A stretch of 64,000 nucleotides of DNA, from contig NZ_SHLX01000004.1 in assembly GCF_004764705.1 (NCBI RefSeq), positions 248,001 through 312,000 of the forward strand. The letters run 5' to 3'. Below the pieces are notes generated by a model. The model was given only the letters and a program-made list of their open reading frames with translations. It was not told the origin of the DNA and searched no databases. The position numbers and the translations under genes are program-made. Below, in pieces: positions 54,044 to 62,686 of this stretch (positions are counted from its first letter, which is position 1; each line of letters starts with the position of its first letter). Source of the stretch: Paenibacillus cymbidii. GTDB lineage: Bacteria > Bacillota > Bacilli > Paenibacillales > NBRC-103111.

Positions 54044-54107
54044 GGTTTCCGAGCAATCAATCGGGCCACTCAGGAGGCTGCTCTGGAGAAGTTGAGCGTC
54101 TTCCGCT

Positions 54108-54383
54108 TCATTGATCCCGCCAGCGCTTAAGCGTCGGGAACTGCTCGCGCATCATGCTTCTTGCGGTGTCCTCCGTCATTCCCTGCACCGCGGCGACGAC
54201 GTGGGGGACGCACGATTCGATCATTTGCTCCATATTGACATCGGCGGTGAAGGCCCCATCCTTGTAGCAATACACGCAGTATTCCGAATTCTTGCTTCCG
54301 TCAGTGTTCGTTCCGTGCAGATCTGCATTGCCGTCCGTCGGCATCCCGCAGCTTTGGCAAAATTCCGTATGGCCCATATTCAT
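54108..54383 (-). CDS. Small zinc-ribbon protein
   Basis: A 91-residue protein with two zinc-binding pairs, CQSCGMP near residue 9 and CVYCYKDG near residue 36, matching the putative zinc ribbon family PF12674 that is common in Bacillota. The rest is helical (MEQMIESCVPHVVAAVQGMT). Start ATG at 54383 follows AGGAGGATG. It is convergent with the repeat element and shares its direction with the WYL regulator upstream of it. Function unknown. Confidence 0.85.
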   Translation of the reverse strand: MNMGHTEFCQSCGMPTDGNADLHGTNTDGSKNSEYCVYCYKDGAFTADVNMEQMIESCVPHVVAAVQGMTEDTARSMMREQFPTLKRWRDQ

Positions 54384-54454
54384 CCTCCTGAATCGGTCTT
54401 GCGACCGGCGATGCCCTTATTGTACAGCCTTTAATGTGACAACTGCGCGTCATA

Positions 54455-55357
54455 TTATGAATAGCGTTCCAATGTTTTTCGCAGCCACACGATCAAATTT
54501 TCCCGGACGCGAGCCGGCTCCAATACTTCCACATGGGGACCGAACGAGAGGAGATGCCCGTACACCCAATCGTCGTCCGGATAGGAGACCGTGATCAGGA
54601 AGCTTCCGTCCGCATCCTTCGTGATCTCCGTCTCGTCGAATTCGTCGTAAACCCGGAACGCCTGCGAAAAATCAACCTTCAGCCGAATTGTGACGACAGG
54701 GTGCTCCTGAGGATGGCTCGTGGCCGAAGGCGATTCGTCGGAGGGCAAAGCCCGGTCGAACGTCTCCTCGATAATCGCCAGATTTTTCATCCGAGTCAGC
54801 TTGAACGTTCGCATGTTTTGTTTCGATCTGCAGTACGCCCGGACATACCATGTCCGGCCTTTGAACCACAACTGCAGCGGCTCGGCGATCCGGCGAGTTT
54901 TCTCGCCGTAGCTGCTGTAATAGTCGAAGCTCAGGACCTTCTTGCGGAGAACGGCTTCTTTCACCTGGGAGAATTTGTGCTGCTGCGTGTCGCTCCAGTC
55001 GGAGAAATCGATTTCGACCCAATTTGGCGCATTCGTGCCGAACAAAGCGCTCAGCTTGGAGAGCACTTGATCCGCTTCCGAGAATCCCGTGGCCTGCAGT
55101 CCCTGGAGCGCGGACAAAATTTCGCCACGCTCCTCCTCCGACAGCACGGATTTGTTTAGCGTGAAGTTGTCCATCAGGCTGATCCCGCCGCCCTTGCCCT
55201 TGTTCGTGATGATGGGGATGCCTGCCTGACAAAGCGTCTCGACGTCGCGGTAAATCGTGCGTTGCGACACCTCGAAGCGCTCGGACAGATCTCTTGCGGT
55301 AATGTTCTTTTTGTGCAAGAGCAGATATACGATTTCGAATAAACGGTTTATTTGCAT
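54455..55357 (-). CDS. WYL domain-containing HTH transcriptional regulator (YafY type)
   Basis: A 300-residue regulator: HTH_11 (ITARDLSERFEVSQRTIYRD), WYL (KVLSFDYYSSYGEKTRR, FKGRTWYVRAYCRSKQN) and WCX domain (WVYGHLLSFGPHVEVLEP). ATG at 55357 follows AGGTGAT; GTG 55366 overlaps that site and is less likely. A perfect TATAAT lies at 55375-55380 on this strand, giving a very short leader. It is paralogous to the regulator at 40597. Confidence 0.87.
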   Translation of the reverse strand: MQINRLFEIVYLLLHKKNITARDLSERFEVSQRTIYRDVETLCQAGIPIITNKGKGGGISLMDNFTLNKSVLSEEERGEILSALQGLQATGFSEADQVLSKLSALFGTNAPNWVEIDFSDWSDTQQHKFSQVKEAVLRKKVLSFDYYSSYGEKTRRIAEPLQLWFKGRTWYVRAYCRSKQNMRTFKLTRMKNLAIIEETFDRALPSDESPSATSHPQEHPVVTIRLKVDFSQAFRVYDEFDETEITKDADGSFLITVSYPDDDWVYGHLLSFGPHVEVLEPARVRENLIVWLRKTLERYS

Positions 55358-55490
55358 ACGTATCACCTGGCTAGATTATAGCATGCACCATCGGGGTTCC
55401 GCTTCGCTGCCGTTTCGGATCTTGCGGGAGAGGGAGGCATACGTATCGTGGCGCGGGCATAAGGTGGGTAGGGAAGGAGTGGATGCTACT

Positions 55491-56669
55491 ATGCCGGAAG
55501 TGCTGTTTCATGTCGATTTGAATAAACCGCTATGGGACCAACCCATACCCGGGCATAATCGCTGGCATCCCGACATTCCGGCAGCGGTATCGGTCAATCC
55601 GGGAGCGGTGTTTCGAATCGAATGCAAGGATTGGACGGACGGGCAAATTCACAACAACGACGACCCGAGCGACGTGCGCGATATCAATCTGGACGTCGTC
55701 CATGCGATGAGCGGACCGATCTGGGTTCATTCGGCGGAACCGGGCGATTTGCTCGTGGTCGATATTCTCGATATCGGCGCGTTCCCTACTTCGGAGTGGG
55801 GATTCACCGGCATCTTCTCCCGGGACAACGGAGGAGGATTCCTGACGCAATATTATCCGCAGGCGGCGAAAGCAATCTGGGATTTTCATGGCATTTATAC
55901 CTCTTCGCGGCATATTCCGGGGGTGACGTTCCCCGGCATGATGCACCCCGGTCTGATCGGCGTAGCGCCTTCGCACGAGCTGCTGTACGAGTGGAACAGG
56001 CGCGAGCGCGAGCTTGTTGCGGTCAATCCAACGAGGGTGCCGCCCCTGGCGGAGTTGCCCAATCCCGATTCCGCGGTTCTCGGTACACTTCCGCGGGACC
56101 AGTACGCCCGCGTCGCCGCAGAGGCAGCCCGGACGATACCGCCGCGCGAGAACGGCGGCAACTGCGATATCAAAAATTTGTCGAAAGGCTCACGGATCTA
56201 TTTTCCGGTGTTCGTGAAAGGCGCGAAGCTGTCGATGGGCGATATTCATTTCTCGCAGGGCGACGGGGAAATTTCGTTCTGCGGCGCGATCGAGATGGCC
56301 GGCTATCTCGACTTGCACGTGGATGTGATTAAAGGCGGCATGGCCAAATACGGCATCGTGCATAATCCGGTATTCCGTACGGGGCCGGTGGAGCCGCATT
56401 TCTGCGATTACCTGGTATTCGAAGGCATTTCCGTCCATGAAACGACAGGAAAACAGTATTACCTGGATGCGTATACATCTTACCGGCGCGCTTGTTTAAA
56501 TGCCATCGAGTATTTGAAAATCGTCGGCTACACAGGCGAGCAGGCCTATATGCTGCTGAGTGCAGTTCCGCTCGAAGGCCGCATCAGCGGAATCGTGGAC
56601 ATTCCGAATGCGTGCTGCACGTTGGCCTTGCCGACCGCAATTTTCAACTTTGACATTATTCCGCGTTGA
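55491..56669 (+). CDS. fmdA: Acetamidase/formamidase family protein
   Basis: A 392-residue amidase of the FmdA/AmdA family that releases ammonia from formamide or related short amides. Family signatures are PGHNRWHPDIPAAVSVNPG, FRIECKDWTDGQIHNND, GPIWVHSAEPGDLL, MGDIHFSQGDGEISFCGAIEM and SGIVDIPNACCTLALP. ATG 55491 follows GGGAAGGAGTGG; the longer frame from 55257 overlaps the divergent regulator's promoter and is rejected. The zinc-ribbon gene fmdB follows, the classical arrangement. Confidence 0.92.
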   Translation: MPEVLFHVDLNKPLWDQPIPGHNRWHPDIPAAVSVNPGAVFRIECKDWTDGQIHNNDDPSDVRDINLDVVHAMSGPIWVHSAEPGDLLVVDILDIGAFPTSEWGFTGIFSRDNGGGFLTQYYPQAAKAIWDFHGIYTSSRHIPGVTFPGMMHPGLIGVAPSHELLYEWNRRERELVAVNPTRVPPLAELPNPDSAVLGTLPRDQYARVAAEAARTIPPRENGGNCDIKNLSKGSRIYFPVFVKGAKLSMGDIHFSQGDGEISFCGAIEMAGYLDLHVDVIKGGMAKYGIVHNPVFRTGPVEPHFCDYLVFEGISVHETTGKQYYLDAYTSYRRACLNAIEYLKIVGYTGEQAYMLLSAVPLEGRISGIVDIPNACCTLALPTAIFNFDIIPR

Positions 56670-56751
56670 TCGCCCCGGATACAAGTCTGTTGCATATGAT
56701 GCGCCGGGGCCGCTTTGACTCCCTATAACGTGCGAAAGGAGATGAGGCGGC

Positions 56752-57030
56752 ATGCCGCGATACGATTATATTTGCGACCGGTGCGGGGCATTCGAGCTTT
56801 ACCGCAGCATGAGCCAGGCGGAGGAGGTTTGCCCGTGCCCCGCTTGCGGAGAGCAAGCGCGTCGACACTATTGCCGGATCGGTTTGCTGAGCGGTACGCG
56901 TGAGTGGCGAACCCGCATCGAACAGAGCGTCATTCCGAAGGTGGTTACAGCAAGCAGCCCGATCGACGAAGCCCATTCGCACAATACCCGCCTTCATCCC
57001 CCGAGCCGCCCCTGGCAGCTCGGGCATTGA
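56752..57030 (+). CDS. fmdB: FmdB family zinc-ribbon protein
   Basis: A 92-residue protein starting MPRYDYICDRCGAFELYRSM, with CDRC and CPAC zinc-knuckle pairs at residues ~9-12 and ~29-32, the FmdB/CxxC_CxxC_SSSS family. ATG 56752 follows AAAGGAGATGAGG. It lies 82 bp after the amidase, to which FmdB homologues are linked as putative regulators. The C-terminal half is His/Ser/Pro-rich and variable. Confidence 0.88.
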   Translation: MPRYDYICDRCGAFELYRSMSQAEEVCPCPACGEQARRHYCRIGLLSGTREWRTRIEQSVIPKVVTASSPIDEAHSHNTRLHPPSRPWQLGH

Positions 57031-57096
57031 CATTTTTGCATATCTTTTCTCCCTATTTGGCATGTTAAGGCTAAGCCAATAGCGGAGGTTTTCGAC

Positions 57097-58665
57097 ATGT
57101 TTTTTCGGTTTTTCCGCAACAAACGGCGGCTGCCCTTCACTCCCAAAGATGCTTCACCTGTTGCGGAGCCGGAGGAAAAACCGGTCGAACAGACCGAACT
57201 GACCGCCGATCTCGTCCGTAACGAACGCATCTTACGCGATATATTCGGCAGTAGCTACGACATCGTGTTCCGTTCGCTTCATGTCGGAGGCCGGCTGGAA
57301 CCGCTGCTCATTATTTACGCAGCCGGTCTGGTCGATACCAAACGTCTGGATGAAGCGCTGCTGCAGCCGCTTGTTTGCAGAATGGCCGATACCAACGGCA
57401 ACGGCGCAGGCGGAGAAATGGACGAGCTGATCGTAGCTTCCGGAGAAACGGAGAGAATGCACAGCATTCCCGTTATCGTGCAGCATGTGCTGCAAGGGAA
57501 TGTGGCGATTTTGACGGATGGCTGCAGCGACGCCATGCTCGTGACCATGCAGGGATGGACGAACCGCGGCATCGAGGAGCCGTCTTCCGAGCCGGCCATC
57601 CGCGGGCCGCGGGAAGGTTTCATTGAAGATCTGCTGACGAATACGAGCATGCTGCGCCGCCGGCTGCGTACGCCGCGGCTCAAGCTCGAGCATTGTACAA
57701 TCGGCGAAGTGTCGCACACTGGTGTTGTCATCGCCTATATCGACGGGATTGCAACGGAATCCGTCGTGGAGGAAGTGCGCCGGCGGGTGGAGCGGATTGA
57801 AATCGACGGGATATTGGACAGCGGGTATATCGAGCAATTTATCGAAGATTCGCCTTATTCCCCCTTTCCGCAGGTGCTGAACACGGAACGGCCCGATGTA
57901 ACGGCCGGCCAGCTTCTCGAAGGACGGGTCGCGATATTCGCCGACGGGTCTTCGTTTGTGCTGATTGCCCCGATGACCATGTGGTCGGCGATGCAGTCGG
58001 GGGAGGAATACTACGAGCGCGTACTGATTGGAACGGCGGTTCGTTGCTTGCGGATTATATTCCTGCTCATCGCGCTTCTCTTTCCTTCCTTATATATTGC
58101 CATTACGACCTTTCATCAAGAAATGCTCCCGAACGGCTTGCTGCTCAGCATCGCGGCTGCCCGGGAAAAAAGTCCGTTTCCGGCGCTGATCGAAGCGCTG
58201 CTGATGGAGATCACGTTCGAAGCTTTGCGGGAAGCGGGCATCCGGTTGCCCAAGCAGGTCGGATCGGCCATCAGTATCGTCGGCGTGCTCGTGATCGGAG
58301 AATCGGCGGTTCGGGCCGGGATTGTTTCCGCCCCGCTCGTCATCATCGTGTCCATCACCGGCATCGCCTCGTTTACGATACCGCGTTACAGCTTCGGCAT
58401 CGCGATCCGTATGCTGCGGTTCCCGATTATGCTGCTGTCGGGCACGCTCGGACTTTACGGCATTGTGCTCGGCACGGTCGCCATTCTGTTCCATCTCACC
58501 GAGCTGCGTTCGTTCGGCGTTCCTTATCTGGCTCCTGTGGCCCCGCTCGTACCGCGCGACCTGAAGGACGTCTTCATTCGCGCCCCCTTGTGGAGCATGA
58601 AGTTTCGGCCGCGTTACATCGGATACAAAAATTCGCAGCGCGTCTCGCGCAGAGAGCGCCGATGA
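57097..58665 (+). CDS. GerA family spore germination protein (A subunit)
   Basis: A 522-residue germinant-receptor A subunit in the spore inner membrane. A hydrophilic N-terminal half (LRDIFGSSYDIVFRSL) is followed by the family landmark YIEQFIEDSPYSPFPQVLNT near residue 250 and a C-terminal half with about five helices (MWSAMQSGEEYYERVLIGT, FPSLYIAITTFHQEMLP). ATG 57097 follows CGGAGG. The C subunit gene follows 33 bp on. Its presence shows the organism forms endospores. Confidence 0.93.
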   Translation: MFFRFFRNKRRLPFTPKDASPVAEPEEKPVEQTELTADLVRNERILRDIFGSSYDIVFRSLHVGGRLEPLLIIYAAGLVDTKRLDEALLQPLVCRMADTNGNGAGGEMDELIVASGETERMHSIPVIVQHVLQGNVAILTDGCSDAMLVTMQGWTNRGIEEPSSEPAIRGPREGFIEDLLTNTSMLRRRLRTPRLKLEHCTIGEVSHTGVVIAYIDGIATESVVEEVRRRVERIEIDGILDSGYIEQFIEDSPYSPFPQVLNTERPDVTAGQLLEGRVAIFADGSSFVLIAPMTMWSAMQSGEEYYERVLIGTAVRCLRIIFLLIALLFPSLYIAITTFHQEMLPNGLLLSIAAAREKSPFPALIEALLMEITFEALREAGIRLPKQVGSAISIVGVLVIGESAVRAGIVSAPLVIIVSITGIASFTIPRYSFGIAIRMLRFPIMLLSGTLGLYGIVLGTVAILFHLTELRSFGVPYLAPVAPLVPRDLKDVFIRAPLWSMKFRPRYIGYKNSQRVSRRERR

Positions 58666-58698
58666 CTGCAATCAGGCAACACGACTCTGTTACCGGGG

Positions 58699-59916
58699 AT
58701 GGATGTTTTCGTGCTCAAACGCTGTTTCCTGTGCCTGCTGATCGCAGCGATATCGGTCGTGCCGGCCGGCTGTTGGGATCGAACGGAAATTACCGATCTG
58801 GCGATTACGCTCGCTACCGGAGTGGATGCGATGCCGGATAATCAAATCAGAACGACCGTACAGTTAATACTGCCGCTTGGGGTCGGACAGCAATCCGGCG
58901 GAAGCGGAGTGGGGGGCACACGCACCTTTTTGATTGAAACGACAAGCGGGGTTGATTTGCGGGATACGATCGGCAACTTGCAGGAAAAGCTCTCGCGAAA
59001 AATGTTCGTAGCGCAGAGGCGCATTCTGATCGTCGGCGAGGAACTGGCGCGCAGGGGCATCCAGCCGATGCTCGATCATTTCAGCCGCGATCCGCGTTCC
59101 CGCATGAGAACGTACATTATGGTTGCCAAAGGGAGCACGGCGACCGATATTTTGAAAACGCCGTATTTGCTGGAGAAAGAACCGGCCGAAGCGCTTCGCG
59201 ACATGCAATTGTCCGGGATAAGCAGACAGATGGATTTGAAGGATGTGTATCAAGCCATTCTGTCCGATCAGGATTTGGCGATCCCCACGATCGAACTGGT
59301 GCAGCAGGGTGAGACGCGCCAATCTACCTTCAAGCTGGCCGGCGTGGCCATTTTTCACAAGGACAAGCTGGTCGGCATGCTTGACGGCAGCGCGACGCGC
59401 GGTCTGATGTGGCTGGTGCAAGAGGCGAAAACCGCGATCATCACGGTTCCCGTTCCCGATATGAACGGGTTCGTCAGCGCTACTGTCCTGCATTCCAAAT
59501 CGTCATTGAAGGCGAAGAAGGAAGAGGGAAAGATCGTCTTGCGATTAAAAACGCGTGCTACTGTCGATATCATGGAGAACACGACGTCGCTCGATTTGAC
59601 GGAACCGGCCAATGTCGAAGCGATGCAGCACCTGCTCGCAGACAAGCTTCGCAGCCGGATCGAATCGACGATTGACGCGTTGCAGCACCAATACAAGGCC
59701 GACGTCGTTGGCTTCGGCAAAGTGATCGATCGCACGTACCCGCGAGATTGGAAAGCATTACAATCGAACTGGCATGAAGAGTTCCCGCATATGAAGATCG
59801 CCGTTGTCACAAGTATTACTGTACGCGGCACCGGCATGAGCGGGCAGTCGTTATCGCTGCCAGAAATTACGTCGCAAGCGTCGCCTACAGCAACAGGTCC
59901 TCCAGCCAAATCGTAA
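58699..59916 (+). CDS. GerC family spore germination lipoprotein (C subunit)
   Basis: A 405-residue germinant-receptor C subunit. A signal peptide ends in the lipobox PAGCWDRTEITDLA, the C-W-D-R-x-E-I motif being diagnostic of Ger(x)C proteins. Later landmarks are MFVAQRRILIVGEELARRG, LKTPYLLEKEPAEAL and FGKVIDRTYPRDWKAL. ATG 58699 follows GGGGATGG; GTG 58711 is possible. Its last 32 bases overlap the 3' end of a small membrane gene on the other strand. Confidence 0.92.
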   Translation: MDVFVLKRCFLCLLIAAISVVPAGCWDRTEITDLAITLATGVDAMPDNQIRTTVQLILPLGVGQQSGGSGVGGTRTFLIETTSGVDLRDTIGNLQEKLSRKMFVAQRRILIVGEELARRGIQPMLDHFSRDPRSRMRTYIMVAKGSTATDILKTPYLLEKEPAEALRDMQLSGISRQMDLKDVYQAILSDQDLAIPTIELVQQGETRQSTFKLAGVAIFHKDKLVGMLDGSATRGLMWLVQEAKTAIITVPVPDMNGFVSATVLHSKSSLKAKKEEGKIVLRLKTRATVDIMENTTSLDLTEPANVEAMQHLLADKLRSRIESTIDALQHQYKADVVGFGKVIDRTYPRDWKALQSNWHEEFPHMKIAVVTSITVRGTGMSGQSLSLPEITSQASPTATGPPAKS

Positions 59917-60115
59917 CAGGCCGGAACAGCCGGTTCATCGTTTCTGTCGGATTCGGCAGCATGAGATGGAATTGCCAATCGCACAAGTAGAGCAAGCCCA
60001 ATAGGAGTATGATTACGAACGAGACAAGTTCTTTCCTGTTCTTGGCGCGAACAATCTTTGGCAATTCGATCCAGCCAATCGCGGCTGCGATAAGAAATAG
60101 AAAGACGACACTCAT
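59885..60115 (-). CDS. Small two-helix membrane protein of the germination locus
   Basis: A 76-residue protein with two predicted helices (MSVVFLFLIAAAIGWIEL and FVIILLLGLLYLC) separated by a basic loop, PKIVRAKNRKEL. It overlaps the end of the GerB-type gene by 4 bp, so both are translated together. It resembles in size and shape the D-subunit-like small proteins found with some ger operons of Bacillus, but similarity is too weak to name it. Confidence 0.75.
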   Translation of the reverse strand: MSVVFLFLIAAAIGWIELPKIVRAKNRKELVSFVIILLLGLLYLCDWQFHLMLPNPTETMNRLFRPVTIWLEDLLL

Positions 60116-61242
60116 GGTTGCCGGGCTCCCGCTTTTTTATCGCCAAACAGCCGGCGGCACCACATGCCGACCGCGAGCAGCAATGTAACGCCAACCGTTA
60201 CGAACAATACGGAGGGCGGAAAGACATCGCTTGAGAACTGCTTCAGCTCCGCAATGTTATTCCAGGAAATGAGTGAAAGCGCGACCAGCAGCATTCCCGT
60301 TGGCAGCACCAGGGACCGGTAATTTGGAAGCTGCAGTGTTTGCGCCAACCCGAGTACGCCGGAATAATAATAGATGCTGAATTTCATGATCATTCCCGCG
60401 ATCCAGACGGCAATAAATACCGGATCGATCCGTTCCAGAAATTCGGCCGGGCGCGCATATTTGACGACATGAAACAGCGGAAAGTGAAGCCGGCTCAAAA
60501 TATCGTAGCCAAAAATCGTCAGCCCGCCGATAACGAACAACGTCAAGGTAACCAGGATGACGGCAATGGCCAGCATATTCATTCGCATCGCTTGCTCCGG
60601 TTTGTTCATATACGGAGCGAACATCATGATGATGGCGCATTCGCTGATCCAACAACTCGGGGCAAACGAACCCATCACGATGCTTCCTGTAGTGTTTTTG
60701 CCGAAGATCGGCAGCAATTCCGCCCATTTCATGTCGTTGATCATGATCAGCATAACGATGCCAAGCGCCGCAAGGCAGATCAATCCGATCACGCTGTTGG
60801 AGCGGGCCAATACGTCCAGTCCTTTGTAAATGCCGTGGGCGGCGAGAATCGTAAACGAACCGACGATGAAAATGGAAGGCGTTTCCGGTAAAACGAATGT
60901 GTTCATAAAGTCATTAAATTCGCGCAGCACGAAGTAAGCGACATAGAGAAAATAAAGGCTGAACATCCACCCGACTGCCAATCCGCCCCATTTGCCGACT
61001 ATTTTCCCGCTAAACTGAATGACCGTCTCGCCCGGATAACGACTGGTCAGCGCAGCGCATAACCAAGCGACCAGCAACCCGACGAAACCGGCCAGCAGCG
61101 TCGACATCCAGGCATCGTTTTTGCTGAAGCTGGACGTGATGCCGGGCACGAACAGAATGGCGGTCGGCAAAATCGTAAACACGATCAGCAGCATGGTTTG
61201 CATCGAACTGATCGTATTCGGGGATTCTACCCGGTCCTGCAT
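60112..61242 (-). CDS. GerAB/YndE family germination permease-like protein (B subunit)
   Basis: A 376-residue integral membrane protein with ten helices, of the amino-acid-permease-like GerB family: TMLLIVFTILPTAILFVPG at the start, FVLREFNDFMNTFVLPETP in the middle and FPLFHVVKYARPAEFLERID, a family landmark, near residue 265. On the minus strand ATG 61242 lies about 9 nt after AAGGAAGG; ATG 61248 is too close. It faces the A and C subunit genes, while typical ger operons are collinear. Confidence 0.9.
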   Translation of the reverse strand: MQDRVESPNTISSMQTMLLIVFTILPTAILFVPGITSSFSKNDAWMSTLLAGFVGLLVAWLCAALTSRYPGETVIQFSGKIVGKWGGLAVGWMFSLYFLYVAYFVLREFNDFMNTFVLPETPSIFIVGSFTILAAHGIYKGLDVLARSNSVIGLICLAALGIVMLIMINDMKWAELLPIFGKNTTGSIVMGSFAPSCWISECAIIMMFAPYMNKPEQAMRMNMLAIAVILVTLTLFVIGGLTIFGYDILSRLHFPLFHVVKYARPAEFLERIDPVFIAVWIAGMIMKFSIYYYSGVLGLAQTLQLPNYRSLVLPTGMLLVALSLISWNNIAELKQFSSDVFPPSVLFVTVGVTLLLAVGMWCRRLFGDKKAGARQP

Positions 61243-61460
61243 GCGCATGCACCTTCCTTTGTACAACCGGATTGTCGGCGATTGTTATATATTCCCAAGA
61301 TACTGTTCCCGCCGCACGTCCTTTTTATTCATCGAGCTCGTGACAAGAGCGAACGGGGGATTGACTATCGGAAGTATCCGGCAATAGAATGTATACCAGA
61401 TAACGGAAGGAGTCGGCTTTCTGCAACATAATCGGCAATGCGAGTGAGGAGAATAATGGA

Positions 61461-61658
61461 ATGATCCAGGTTGCAGCCTTACAAATACCATCAGCACTCG
61501 ATCAGGAAACGTTAAACAACCTTATGATGCTCATATCGGAGGAAAAGCGTACAAGGATACTTCGGTTTCGATTTGTTGCGGATGCTTTGCGGACTTTGCT
61601 TGCGGACGTGCTTCTGCGATTGGAGTTGTGTGAACGACTGCGCACTGAAAAAAAATGA
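61461..61658 (+). pseudogene. N-terminal stump of a 4'-phosphopantetheinyl transferase (Sfp type)
   Basis: The 65 codons match the start of Sfp-like transferases: LDQETLNNLMMLISEEKRTR followed by ILRFRFVADALRTLLADVLLR, where the second segment is the family's R-x-x-D-x-x-R helix that contacts CoA. The remaining ~160 residues, with the Mg-binding acids and the WxxKE motif, are absent. ATG 61461 follows GAGGAG. It ends at a junction with a minus-strand AraC tail. Confidence 0.7.
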
Positions 61659-61667
61659 ACATGCCGG

Positions 61668-61835
61668 TTATTCCACTTTTTTTGCCAGTCGATTATCCTT
61701 TTCCTCCCAAAAACTTTGCCTATACTCCGTTGGGGTTTGCCCAATTTTGGACTTGAATTGTTTGACGAAATAAGTGTCGTACCTGAACCCGATGGCCTCC
61801 GCAATTTCGGCAAGGCTCATCCACGGATTGCCCGA
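61668..61835 (-). pseudogene. C-terminal stump of an AraC family regulator
   Basis: On the minus strand, about 50 codons read MSLAEIAEAIGFRYDTYFVK, QFKSKIGQTPTEYRQSFW and stop at 61668-61670, clearly the second helix-turn-helix of an AraC protein. Upstream codons lose all similarity. It abuts the Sfp stump tail to tail, so one rearrangement probably destroyed both genes. Confidence 0.7.
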
Positions 61836-61891
61836 TGGAATGGATACTGTTATTGGCCGGATTGACAACCAACATCTCCAAGGATACAATG

Positions 61892-61910
61892 TGAATGAAT
61901 CGTTCATTTC
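61892..61910. promoter_or_regulatory. Probable TetR operator before the tetR gene
   Basis: TGAATGAA, a 3-nt centre TCG, then TTCATTTC: an imperfect version of the perfect palindrome at 62646-62664. It lies just upstream of the TetR gene's ribosome site, as expected for autorepression. Confidence 0.65.
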
Positions 61911-61920
61911 GAGGTGAGCT

Positions 61921-62595
61921 ATGGCGGACGCAAGACTTCAAAGCATCTATTTTCATGCGGGCAGACTTTTCAATACCCAACGTTACGCGAATACGAAAGT
62001 ATCGGAAATTGCCGCCGCGGCCAATGTCGCCACTGGCACGATCTACAATCTGTTTGCAAGCAAAAAGGCCATCTTGACCTTTGTCATCCGCGCGTCATTG
62101 GAGAAAGACTATCTCGACTCGGATATTGCGCTGCCGGTCGAAGAGGCCGATGCGAGCCTTTTGAATGAGCTTTGCTTGAAGCAGTATAACCGGATATTCA
62201 ACGATACTTTGCGCATCGCGGACGAGAACGGATCGATCATCAAGCGCTTCAAGCAGATGGTTTCGGATATTTTCGACATGTACGCGGACATCCTTCTAGC
62301 AACCGGAAATATCGAAACGAACGCGAGTATTCTTCGTGAATTGGCAACCGCCTTTTTTCCGGTGAAGGATAAGTTCTTCCAAGTTTTTGAGCATAACTTG
62401 ACGATTTACACGGAAGCCGGCGAAATCCGGAAACTCGATTTTCCGCGCGTCCACGTGCAATGCATCAACGATATTTTGACGTGGTGGGCAATGAATGCGA
62501 ACATCTTAATGCCCGACATCTCGGTTCCCCGCGAGGAAGCCCGTAATATCGCCGTCGATCTCGTGGCAAGGTCTTACTTACTGCAAGCGACATAA
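61921..62595 (+). CDS. TetR family transcriptional regulator
   Basis: A 224-residue repressor: N-terminal helix-turn-helix KVSEIAAAANVATGTIYNLF followed by ASKKAILTFVIRASL, then a helical ligand-binding domain. ATG 61921 follows CGAGGTGAG. It stands 91 bp before an ABC exporter and both have a TGAATGAA-N3-TTCATT palindrome upstream, so it very likely represses itself and the exporter. Confidence 0.9.
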   Translation: MADARLQSIYFHAGRLFNTQRYANTKVSEIAAAANVATGTIYNLFASKKAILTFVIRASLEKDYLDSDIALPVEEADASLLNELCLKQYNRIFNDTLRIADENGSIIKRFKQMVSDIFDMYADILLATGNIETNASILRELATAFFPVKDKFFQVFEHNLTIYTEAGEIRKLDFPRVHVQCINDILTWWAMNANILMPDISVPREEARNIAVDLVARSYLLQAT

Positions 62596-62645
62596 ATGAC
62601 AATGATCCCGGCACGCTTCGGCGTGCTATATTTCATGAATATTAA

Positions 62646-62664
62646 TGAATGAACTATTCATTCA
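62646..62664. promoter_or_regulatory. Probable TetR operator before the ABC exporter gene
   Basis: Perfect 8-bp palindrome TGAATGAA / TTCATTCA around CTA, 22 bp before the exporter start. It shares both arms with the site at 61892-61910, apart from two bases. Confidence 0.75.
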
Positions 62665-62686
62665 CAATCAAAAAGGAGATGGGCAC

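Noticed and set aside
53724..54095. Open plus-strand frame of 124 codons through the four-hairpin element
   Set aside because: The inverted copy of the element has a stop in the matching frame, there is no ribosome site, and the conservation follows the hairpin stems.
56672..56710. GCCCCGG / CCGGGGC inverted repeat after fmdA
   Set aside because: The loop is about 25 nt and no T-run follows, so I do not call it a terminator.
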